A DNA stretch of 64,000 nt, taken from the NCBI GenBank assembly GCA_946122785.1, contig CAMGYJ010000011.1, forward strand, positions 25,421,007 through 25,485,006, given 5' to 3'. The position numbers and the translations under genes were made by a program. Under the pieces are notes generated by a model. The model made no database searches. It saw only the letters and a program-made list of their open reading frames with translations, and was not told the origin of the DNA. The stretch is from Linum tenue. Its lineage: Eukaryota; Streptophyta; Magnoliopsida; Malpighiales; Linaceae. This document shows, in pieces, positions 46,956 to 64,000 of the stretch; positions within the stretch are counted from its first letter, which is position 1, and each line of letters begins with the position of its first letter.

Positions 46956-49671
46956 TCACGTCTTGGAACGTGATGCCGCCGAGAGTGGATCCACCAAACT
47001 CTCGGGGCGAGGCTTGTAGCCTCCCATCTTTGGCTCCATAAGTTGGCCCTCTTGTTTGGCCAACTTAGCTTTGGCCTTCTCCTTCCTTTGGGCCAAAGCT
47101 TCCTTTATCTTTTGCATCCAAGCATTCTTCTTTTTTTTCCTTGGGCATAGTACCCTCCTTGACTTCCTGCTCAACATTACCACAAGCAACACAAGTAATA
47201 GTGGGGTTTTCCTTGAGAGGCTCTCCTCCACTCACATTCACTTCATTAAAAACCAACTCCTTCACTTCCTCACTTCTAGCCTTAGGGTCAATTTCAAGAG
47301 TGATTCTCTCCTCACCATCCCTTAGAATTAAGGTCCCCTCATTAACGTCTATCAATGCCTTGGCAGTGGCGAGGAAGGGACGACCGCGTATGAGTGGCAT
47401 ATCCGAGTCCTCACATATGTCAAGAATCACGAAATCAGTCGAATAGCAAAACTCGCCTACTCGCACCAACGTGTCCTCCACAATACCTCTCGGGCTGATG
47501 ACCGAACGGTCGGCTAAAGTGATGCTAAGCTTAGTGGTCTTAAGTTCACCTACTTCTAACTTTTTGAAAAGCTTGTAGGGCATCACATTAACACTAGCTC
47601 CTAGGTCCTCCTAGACATTGTCTATATGATGGTTACCAATACCAAGAGGGATAGTAAAGCTACCTGGGTCAGACCGCTTTTTGGGCAAGCGGTTGAGGAG
47701 CAAAGCCGAACACTCCTCGCCAAGAGTCACGTTCGCGAGGCCTTCAAGCTTTGGCTTCTTGATGATGAATCCTTTGAGGTACTTGACATATTTTGGCATT
47801 TGAGCCAAGACTTCAAGGAAAGGGATATTGAGGTGGAGCTTGCGGAGCATTTCCATGAAGCCTCCACACTCGTTCTCCAACCTCTCTTTGTACATCCTCG
47901 TGGGGAAATGAAGAGGTGGCGTGTACTCAACCACCAGGGGTGGTGTCGGCGATGCCTTCCTTGCCGCTTTCCATCCTCTCCTCGAGGGATTTTTCTCTCC
48001 ATCCTTCGGGTCGGGATCTTCCTTCTCAATCACTTCCTTAGTGGCGACTCCCGGAGTCTCCTTTCCACTTCCCACTTGAATTGCATTCACCTCGGCATGA
48101 TCCCCGGGGTTCGCCACGGTTTGGTAAGGTAGGGCTCTCCTTGGTCTCTCGGTTAAGATGCCGGCAAGATTGCCGATTTGCACCTCCAAACTTTGGAGGC
48201 TTGCTTGATGGCTTCAGAGTATTTCCTCAACCGAGGTAAACTTGGTAGTCGCCACATCCATAAATTGTTCTATCTTCTCAAACTTTTGGGCACTCGTGCT
48301 CACAAAGGTGTTCACTAGGTTTTCAAGCTTAGATAACTTGTCGGGTTGTTGTTGTTGAAACCCTAGGCCACCTTGTGGTTGGTATTGTTATTGGAAATTT
48401 GAGCTTTGGACTTGAGGCCTTTGTTGGATGAAGGTTGGCCGAGGTTGGTAATTGCTCGTGGGGCATTGAAAATCTGGGGCCCCTCTCGGATTAGTCGGTG
48501 ATGACCAAGAAAAATTGGGGTGGTTCCTCCATCCAGGTTTATAAGTATTGCTATACGGGTTATTAGCCCTAGCATTTGCCACGAAGTTGACTTGTTCCTC
48601 CGGAGTGTTTGCATCCTTCATTGCCTAGCACTCCGCCATCTCATGGCTAGTACTCGAGCACCAATCGTACGACATCACCGGTCTTTTTCCTTGCCTCTTA
48701 TCTTCAAGAATTGCCTCTATCAACTTATCCAACTTCGCCTCAAGCGGAGCGCTCGCTCCCATGCTTCTCACTCCCCAATCGTATCCCTTGAGGGCCATGT
48801 CTTCAAGTAGTTCAGTTACTTGGGGCGGAGTCATATTCGCCAATTTCCCTTAACACAGAGAGTCAATGAGAATTTTATCTTCTTGGATTAGACCACCGTA
48901 GAAGGTTTCAATCCGAAACTGTTCTTCAAACCCATGGTGAGGGCACTGAAGAAAATAATCGAAGTACCTCTCCCAAGCGTCCCTCAAGGTCTCGTCCTCT
49001 TCTTGCTCAAAATGTGTAATCTTCTTTCTCGACTCTGCCGTCTTCGAAGGTGGGCAGTAGTGAGACATGAATTTGTTGAGAAGATTGTCCCATGAGGTGA
49101 TTGACCGAGGTGGGCTATTGTTTAGCCACCAGAGTGCTTTCCCCGTAAGCGAATAGCGGAAAAGCCTTAGTTGCAAAGCTTCAGCCGGCATACCATTGAT
49201 TTTCAAGCTCCCCGCGAGCTCCAAGAATCTATGCACGTGCTCTCTTGGTGACTCGCTTTAAAGACCATGGAACAAAGCATTGTTCTGTATCATAGTCACT
49301 AGAGACGGCTTGATCTCGAAATTGTTTGCCGCCACGGGAGGGTGTAGGATTGGCGATTGAATGTCCGCCGGCCATGGGGCCATATAGTATCCCATTGTTC
49401 TCGGGGCTTCCTCTTCCGCCGCCGCATCGTTTAGGTTACGAGCTTGGGCGGCTCCCTCTTATCTTTGGTTCCCCGCCATTTCTACTTCAACGATGGGTTC
49501 AACTTCCACTTCTTCGATTTCTTCTCCACTAGCACCGGGACCCAAATGTTGTCCCCTTTCTTCACCTCTTCTCCTTGCCTCCGCTAGCTCTCTCTCCCGT
49601 GCTAGGAGCCGGAGAGTTCGGTTTATGTCCTATTCACGGGGTAGCAAAGGTGCCGGATTACTCCGGGCCAT
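46956..49671 (-). pseudogene. gag-protease polyprotein of element D, eight stops, one frameshift
   Basis: One frame runs from the ATG at 49671 to 47065, about 870 codons. The gag block (49236-48850) has LFRYSLTGKALWWLNN and AWERYFDYFLQCPHHG. A CxxxxxHxxxxC-like motif lies near 48640. A spacer and a conserved IPFLEVLAQMPKYVKYLK block (about 47830) lead to protease with DLGASVN (about 47590-47610) and IRGRPFLATAKALIDV (about 47370). Stops: 49630, 49459, 49258, 48850, 48625, 48388, 48214, 47611; no frameshift before the A-run near 47131-47138, after which the frame open to 46956 fits better. No RT follows. Confidence 0.75.
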
Positions 49672-49797
49672 GCACCTCCTACACACAATCAGAAAACAAC
49701 ACCAAGTCTAACACAAGCAAAGCACACACACTTTCAAAACTAGAAATTAAAAGCTAGATTAACACTAAACAACTTTTTCAAGATAACAAACCGTTGT

Positions 49798-49814
49798 CCC
49801 CGGTAACGGAGCCA
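49798..49814 (-). other. Primer binding site of element D (tRNA-Asp type)
   Basis: The minus strand reads TGGCTCCGTTACCGGGG, 15 of 17 matches to the tRNA-Asp complement, beginning six bases inside the LTR end. Confidence 0.75.
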
Positions 49815-49820
49815 AAAACT

Positions 49821-51233
49821 TGACTCTTCACTAATATCACAATTAATTCCCGCCTAAGGTCCAAGTATAAACCTTAGTTGGGTGCAATACAAGGCAAGTA
49901 TGTTTAAATATCCACTAGGGCCGGTCCGTGTACCCCTACTTTCGTCATTTGAATCATTATCTAGCAAATCGTTTTTGATTGAAAAGTTTGCTAATTAAAG
50001 TAAAGCAAGACAAAAGTAATTGGTTTTGAAAGCTCTTTGTGAGAAGGATCACTCGGGTGTCGCTTCCCCCTAACTACTACCATGGTATATGAATCCAAGT
50101 GATTGATATGGGCAAGGTGACTGCGAACCGCTAGGGGACGCAAATATGGTCTTAGACCACACTCTCGATTGTCAAACCGAGGGATACATTATAGGCTATT
50201 CAAGTGTCCCTCTCGGTTAAGGCAATCGATGGTTGACTTACTCCCTCACTCAACCCAATGGTTGGTCGGCTTAATCGTGCTTAACCAAATTGCTTAATTC
50301 AACATAGAGGTTTGCCCTACATTAACCTAGATAGGTGGCTTAAGAAGCCCTAGGAATCCCAACTCAATTGAGCCTCCCTTGAAAGGGGGTTTCCCCTTTA
50401 ATCTAGGTTAGAATGGGCAATTAGATTGCTAAGCACAAACATGCACAATCAACATGAAAAATACCCCAATCATTAAATTAAACAACAGTCATAAACAATC
50501 ATTCAATTCACATAACAACTACATGGCAAATAGTTAGGGGTTTCACAACACCCAAGTGAAAACTACTCCATGCTAGAAAGGGGAGAAACACAAGAGGAAA
50601 AGGTAGAAACCATCATGGTGATGCTTCCAATCTTCTTTGAGCTTGTGCTGAACTTCTCTTGGGGAGAATCTTCCCAATTCACCACTTAGAGCAAACCCTA
50701 GCCTTCTTCCTTCCTTGGTTCGTTCTTTCTCTCTCTAAAATCTGAAGAAGGCACTTTCTCACTCTTGGCTCCTCTCTCTTCCTTACAGCTCTCCTTTTAA
50801 ACAGGGACCAGGCTTAGTTCACGGCATCAGTTCACGGCCATGAACTCTTGAACGCGTCCGTGAACTCAAAGTTGGCATCGAAAGCACAGCTTCGCTTGCA
50901 TAGGTTCACGGGGAACAACTCTAGTTCACGGTCTTAGAGATTGTGAACTCGCCTAGCGTCAGTAACTTCATATTTTGCCCTGGACTCCTTGATGTTCATG
51001 GGCAACAGCTCCTCTTCATGGTCTTAGCAAACGTGAACTGCCGATTTTTTACCTCTTCTCCCGGTTTTCGCTCCTTTTCGTCCAACTTTCGACTTCGGGG
51101 CTGGTTTCACCTGTTAAATCCCGAAACATGCTAAAACACAAGAAACCTCGCGTAAAACCACCCTTTTAGGAGCACAAGTGCCACAAATGCCTAAAGAAAA
51201 CGAGGTAAAATATGTACAATTAGGCCCGAATAA
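49821..51233 (-). repeat. 5' LTR of element D
   Basis: TGACTCTTC..CGAATAA, 1413 bp; the last base triplet TCA has become TAA. Near-identical to the 3' LTR over most of its length, so the insertion is fairly recent. Palindrome cluster at 50815-51035. Confidence 0.8.
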
Positions 51234-51737
51234 GTTACCCTTTTCCCCCCCTTTTTGAGTACAGTTAAGGAAGTTCTTTTCTTCTCAGTCCACGGAAAGC
51301 AATGAATGACGACAATAAGTGGGCTATAGGAAGGCAACATTTAGAGGGAATAAAGAACCGCCCAGAGTGGCAGGACTCGTCTCCGAGTTCAGATTTGAGA
51401 GTGGGAACACTGCCCATCGCCGACATTTAGTAGAAGAGACGACAAGATAAGGGTAGTCATCGGTGATTTTGACGATGATGGTGTAGCTAAAATGATGGAT
51501 TACTTGTTTCTTGTGGCCACTGATTGGCCAAATTAAAACTAGGCTAATTTTTTCCCCAAGCTAGCGAGGGTACTTTTGTCTATTCAGATTGCATTTAACG
51601 TATAATTAACAGCAAGTAACGGCATGGGCTCAAGTACAAACAATCAGAAACGTAAGGGACTTTGATAAGAGAAAATATAGTTGAAGGGCTTGAATAGGAA
51701 ACAAATGATAGTTCAGGCACCATGTGTGTATTAACTC

Positions 51738-52763
51738 TTCGTATTGCTATTCCTTTGTACGAAAAAAGGAAACAGAAGTCAACATCCCGCCGATCAAAAA
51801 GAACAAGTCAAATGTTACCTCGTCCTCTCTCTGGTTGGAGGATCAACCCACCCCGCTGCCACCGCCGCCATTTTAATATTCTTCAAAAGCCATCGGAAGT
51901 TCGGAAACCTTACCTGGCCGTCGTCTGTCTCTCTTATTCTCCCTTCCACTTTCGATCTTTTTGCCAAATAGAAATTATTTATTTCGTTTTCCCTTGGTTT
52001 GAAAATTGGGGTATAGATAGATAGATAGTGAATGCCCAGTTGCCCACAACCTCCATCCAATCCTACTCACCAATAAAAAAAAAAAAAAAAACGAAAGTTT
52101 GATCCCACTCTGTTGACTTCAATGAAAACGATGGCTATTCCATCCATCAGCAGCAGCAGCACCATCACCATCGCTAACCTCCGCCATTTCCTTTTTTCCT
52201 CTTCTTCGTCTTCCTCAGTACTCTCTGATGCTTCCCCAGTTCCCGCTGAAGCCGGTGTTAGTTCATTAATATTCTTCCTGACCTGGTCCTCCTTCAATTT
52301 TCGTACCTACCCTCTCAACATTTTACCACCTCTTGTACTATTTCCACCCTTGGTTTTGGTACAACCACGCCTCCTTCCTCTTTTTCTTTCTGTGCTGTCT
52401 GCCCTTTTGGACTCTTTCTTTCCTTCCGTTGATTTATTTTGCTTCAATTAATTCCTCCTTGATTACCTTTTGTGTCCCAACAGCAGCAATTAATTCATCG
52501 GGTAAGTGGTCGCCGGCGCGAATTACATCACCGTTCTCTCATTCTTTCTCCCCTTTGTTATTTCTGTCTTTTAGCTTGTTGGTGGGTTTGATCTTTCAAT
52601 TGCGTACACATCTCTGATTCCGACCCTTCTTGTCTTTTGTACCCACAGGAAGCATTGGTATTCTCGTAAGGTTCAGTAGCTGTTTACTGGCTGCAAGCGG
52701 GTTCGTTATTCATCTCCCAGCTCTGCTCTGCTTTCAACCCACCCACGCTACTTCTCAGTGAAT
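51738..52763 (+). promoter_or_regulatory. Promoter and 5' leader region of the receptor kinase
   Basis: Sequence between the inverted-repeat element and the start codon. Contains (GATA) repeats (52015-52029) with a TATAGATA word, an A run (about 52075-52091) and a probable 5' UTR intron (donor gtaagt at 52502, acceptor ccacag ending 52648). An upstream ATG frame (52122-52451, about 109 codons, Ser-rich) may be an untranslated or regulatory uORF; I do not recognise it. Confidence 0.4.
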
Positions 52764-60682
<7,919 letters not shown>

Positions 60683-61174
60683 TGCATGCTGGTAGGCTGA
60701 TGTAAAAAAGAGACTGCGATATGTAAGTAGTGTTTGTTCTATTGCTAGCTGGGGGAAGAATGGGTTGGAAGAACTTCTGTACAGTGTGTCGTCTGTTGTT
60801 AGTTTATAGAGAATAGAGAACCAAAATTACAGTCAAACTAGAGCTCTTCTTTCTCCAGAAGTTATGTTGTTTTTCCTTAGATTATCTGTCTGGTAATGTC
60901 TAGGTCATACTCATTAAAACACAGGTTGTGTAACGCTTGCCCTCTGATGGTTGAACTCTTTTGATACCTACTACACTAAAAAGGTCAAGTATGATCATCA
61001 ATCATATTAATTTGTTTGAGGTTTCAAAAATTGGCCTTATGAATCTTCGCAACGAAGTTCTTTAAAGGCAAACACTTGCGTGGAAGGGGATGCAACCCCA
61101 ACACTATTACTGCTGTTCTAAATTTCTAATAGGCTATTGCGGAAGGGGTAGGGGAAGCTTGTGTGATGCCTACC
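60683..61174 (+). other. 3' UTR and downstream spacer of the receptor kinase
   Basis: No gene. No canonical AATAAA is visible; the transcript probably ends in the T-rich sequence before about 60850. The rest is intergenic up to the next LTR. Confidence 0.4.
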
Positions 61175-62103
61175 TGACTCATCACGAATGCACCACTTAG
61201 AAACTCTCGATTGCGGCCCAAGTATAAACGTTAACTGGGTGCAGTACTTGGCAATTATGCTTAAATATCGATCGGGTTGGTTCATGTACCCATACTTCGA
61301 TTGTTTGTAACATTATTTAGCGATTGGTTTTGGTGAAAACAAAGGTATAAAGCTAAAGTACTTGCAAAGAGAAATGGTTTTGACACTAATTGAGAAGGCT
61401 TCACCAGAGTGTTGCTCCCCCTAGCTAGCAATTACGACTTGATGGATCAAATGACCATGTGTAGTGAGGGGGTTGTAAACCGTAGAAAAGTCTAACAAGT
61501 AGCCAAAGCTACCCTCTTAGTCTCAAGGTTGAGGAAAGGGGATGTGATCCAAGCCACTAATGCGACTCTCTCAACCTATTGACTAAGGATCCCTCGAATC
61601 GGAGTTCGGACGGCCACCCACAACCAAACCCTAGGTGCTAATACGAAATAGGAGGTTTGCTCTGCATTAACCTAATTAGGAGACAATGAATTGCCTAAGA
61701 AAACCCAGCATTCAAGCCTCTTTCAAAGAAAGGAAGGGGGGTTTCTCTCTACCTGGGTTAGAATGACAATTAGATTGATAGATTTTCACACAACACAATC
61801 ATTCATGAATAATACCTCCACGTTCACATTGAACACAACCACACACAAAGCATTCACATAATTGTAGCTAGGGTTTACAAGCCAAGTGAAAGAAGGGACT
61901 ACTCCATGCCAGGAGAAGGGAAAACACAAGATAGAAGAAGGAAAACCATCAAAGAGATACTAGCCTTGCTCCTTGTGTTGAAGAGATCCTCCTTTGGGAG
62001 AGGAATTCTCAATTCCTTGCTTGAAGATGAAACCCTAGCTTCTCCTCTTCTTTGGTTCATCACTTTCTCACTCTAGAAGAAGAAGAAGAAGAAGAAGAAG
62101 AAG

Positions 62104-62134
<31 letters not shown>

Positions 62135-62632
62135 TTCTCACACTAGGTCTCCCCTTTTCTCCTTTGGCTCAACCTCCTTTATATACCCAGATTGCTCTCA
62201 GTTCACGGTCTTAGTTCACGGCCGTGAACTGAAAGCACAGATCGTGAACCAACGATGAACCGCGCTGCATCACTAAACTCTGTTCACGGACGAAGGTTTG
62301 AGTTCACGGTCTTACGAGCATGAACTGGCTTGTGTCCAGTGAAACCCTCCTATGTTCTGGATGTCTGGAAATTCACGGGGAGCGCCTCCAGTTCACGGTC
62401 TTAGTGACCGTGAACTCACAACCCAAACCGTGAACTGCTGTTGTTTCCACCGTTTGACTTGATCTTTCGCCCTTTCGTCCAACTTTCGACTCCGGGGTTA
62501 GTTCCACCTTCCAAAGCCTGAAACATACCAAAACAAGGCACAATCCGCGTAAAACCAAACCTCCCAGAGTAAAAGTGCATCAAACGACAAAGCAAACCGT
62601 GGGGTAAAAAATGTACAAATGAGCCCAAATCA
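61175..62632 (-). repeat. 3' LTR of element F
   Basis: TGACTCATC..CAAATCA, 1458 bp, GTTCACGG subfamily. Palindrome cluster at 62195-62440, with a hairpin of 10-bp arms and 5-nt loop at 62391-62415. TATA-like GGGTATATAAAG (minus strand, about 62178-62190) follows directly. Confidence 0.75.
62075..62133 (+). repeat. (AGA)n microsatellite inside the element F LTR
   Basis: About 59 bp of pure AGA/GAA repeat. The C LTR has only about five units at the same site (27724-27739), so the array expanded after the copies diverged. Confidence 0.9.
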
Positions 62633-64000
62633 CTCCCCACAATAAGACGTTTGCTTGTCCCCAAGCAAACCATTTTCAACCTGGGTAACATCTCAACCTA
62701 ACAAGATGACTTGGGGACAAATCAAAAGGCACAAAGCGGTGAATCTCAGTGACTATTTGGGCATCAACACATGAAATGCCTCAACAATACCGACATCCAC
62801 CAAAAATAACATTCGATTGCATAGAAAATGGGCAAATGAAAGTTCTCACCCTTTTCACAAATCAATGCAAGTCTCGACCGGACTACTCACCAACCGCAAC
62901 TAACCATGCATAGAACTCAAGTCCAAGGAACAGACAACAGTGCCACTTTCAAGCGCACACCTTCAGCCTATCATGCTATCCACATTTTGAACCTAGTAGT
63001 GAAAGAGTTCATGAAACAATTTAGGTGTTTCAATGGCTTGAGCGCCAAGAAACCCTTTCTAGAGCATACACTTAGACTTATGTGGGCACTCTCTACTTTT
63101 ATTTACCCCATTTTATTACCTGCTTTTCGTTTTTTTTTTTTGTTCTTTTTTTTTTGAGGGGAGTACTAGAAAGCTAAACACATGCCACTTCTTTCATTTA
63201 ACGAAAAATTCTCTCCATTTAAGAACTTTCCTCCAACACTACCTTCTCATTTCTAGCAAGAACCATGCAAAATCACCTATGTAGAACCTCAATGGAGCTC
63301 AAAAGCAAGAACTCCGAGACACAAGGATAATGCAGACTTTGACACGAAGAAAGGATGGGCGGGGGTCGTTCTTTCAGTCACCATTAAGCTCAACAAGCAT
63401 GAAGCTCATAGCATTAGAATGATCCCCAAAGTCACACGGATCAAAGGGGTTGACTAGGGGATAAAATGTTTGGGATAATCAACTTTTGGCCGTGGACAAT
63501 CTATGCCTCCATCATACTCACTAGAGACAGTGGTGAATGTTACACACCATGGCGAGAGGGATCTATCACACATGAAAAAAAAAACGATCGGCACCAAACT
63601 CACATGGCTACCTAGCCACCCAATCATCTATTCCAATTCAAAAAATTTCAATGCATGACAATTGTAATCAAGAAGTTACCAAGTCAAGACATCCATTCAT
63701 TCAAGCACACATAAGAAATAAGCTTTTGCACAACCCTAATGCATTCTCAGTCGTCATAATAGGATGTACACGATTACATGTAACAATTCAAGATCAATGT
63801 CAAATAAGCACGAGATTCACCCACCAATCGGCCATTTTGATCATGCATTGCTTGGAGCCCTCAAAATTTTCAAATTTGGGCATACATCAAGGCTCCAAGC
63901 ATTCACTCATACACAAGCATAATAGTAAACCACCCCCACACTTAAACTCGACATTGCCCTCAATGGCGTAAAATAGGGGGTAGAACGATGATACCGCATG

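Larger units (their letters stand above)
41265..51233 (-). mobile_element. Element D: complete non-autonomous Athila-like element (gag-protease and ORF-1, no RT/integrase)
   Basis: About 9.97 kb, minus strand: 5' LTR (49821-51233), tRNA-Asp-type primer site (49798-49814), gag-protease (46956-49671), hallmark block (about 46897-46918), internal promoter-like module (46524-46715), ORF-1 remnant (44640-45740), non-coding region, pre-LTR stem-loop (42585-42606) and 3' LTR (41265-42567). Flanks GTTCC (41260-41264) and GTTAC (51234-51238) are a 4/5 target duplication. No YxDD or integrase HHCC/DDE pattern was found. Confidence 0.8.
39253..51737. mobile_element. Inverted-repeat element (MULE-like?) expanded by nested LTR insertions
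   Basis: 39253-39305 and the reverse complement of 51686-51737 are about 52-bp inverted repeats (both start GAGTTAATA and share AAACTATCAT/GAACTATCAT and TTCCTATTCAAGCCC). Subtracting the solo LTR and element D leaves about 1.08 kb. No target duplication was found, so the superfamily is uncertain. Its right end lies about 1 kb upstream of the receptor-kinase start codon. Confidence 0.5.
61175..64000 (-). mobile_element. Element F: 3' end of an Athila-like element
   Basis: 3' LTR (61175-62632), purine tract, perfect stem-loop GTTTGCTTG-TCCC-CAAGCAAAC (62649-62670, 16 nt from the LTR), conserved non-coding region as in C and D, a long stem-loop with perfect 10-bp arms GCTTGGAGCC / GGCTCCAAGC (63850-63859, 63891-63900), and the purine-rich block (63930-63965). 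Cut by the right window edge before any coding region. Confidence 0.75.

Noticed and set aside
47626..48132. 168-residue plus-strand frame
   Set aside because: Antisense shadow of the element D gag-protease.
62052..62258. Frame with a run of Glu
   Set aside because: Translation of the (AGA)n microsatellite inside an LTR.

Overview
The window is plant nuclear DNA, most likely from a eudicot. Two things show this. There is one intact, intron-rich gene for a leucine-rich-repeat receptor kinase (20 coding exons with GT-AG introns, about 965 residues) that reads like the Arabidopsis At1g06840 / LRR-VIII-1 group. Almost everything else is nested plant transposons, mainly Athila/Tat-like Ty3-gypsy LTR retrotransposons with a tRNA-Asp-type primer site. 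I cannot name the species. All exon, repeat and stop positions were worked out by eye.

Layout. 1-3319: 5' part of a minus-strand element (A) with a non-gag reading frame, primer site and LTR, apparently inserted into an older plus-strand LTR remnant (3320-4308). 4344-11852: old plus-strand Athila-like element (B), with gag-protease, an ATHILA ORF-1-like frame and a 3' LTR. 11853-21073: AT-rich intergenic DNA with two solo LTRs (14307-15633, 18583-19943), a diverged TIR-type repeat present twice, and a 21-bp minisatellite. 21077-22916: a Tourist-like MITE split by a Pack-MULE carrying a captured gene fragment. 23376-24914: solo LTR. 26682-38948: two truncated Athila-like elements, C (minus) and E (plus), joined with their 5' sides facing each other; E carries two hAT insertions. 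39253-51737: a small inverted-repeat element blown up by a solo LTR (39716-41137) and a complete 10-kb non-autonomous element (D, 41265-51233). 52764-60682: the receptor kinase. 61175-64000: 3' end of another minus-strand element (F), cut by the window edge.

How the retroelements work. B and D both keep gag-protease and ORF-1 but show no reverse transcriptase, RNase H or integrase, so they must move in trans if at all. Three non-coding modules recur although the LTR sequences differ: a GC-rich palindrome cluster about 190-540 nt into each LTR, just upstream of a TATA-like box where one is visible; a perfect 9-bp stem-loop 16-19 nt before the 3' LTR; and a longer stem-loop plus purine-rich block about 1.1-1.8 kb before the 3' LTR. 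In D and E the palindrome-plus-TATA module occurs a second time inside the element, upstream of ORF-1, in the same sequence type as that element's own LTR. This looks like an internal promoter for the ORF-1 transcript and is the most interesting signal in the window.

Decay. Long frames in B, D and E are broken by many stop codons but almost no frameshifts, as expected from deamination of methylated cytosine in silenced elements.
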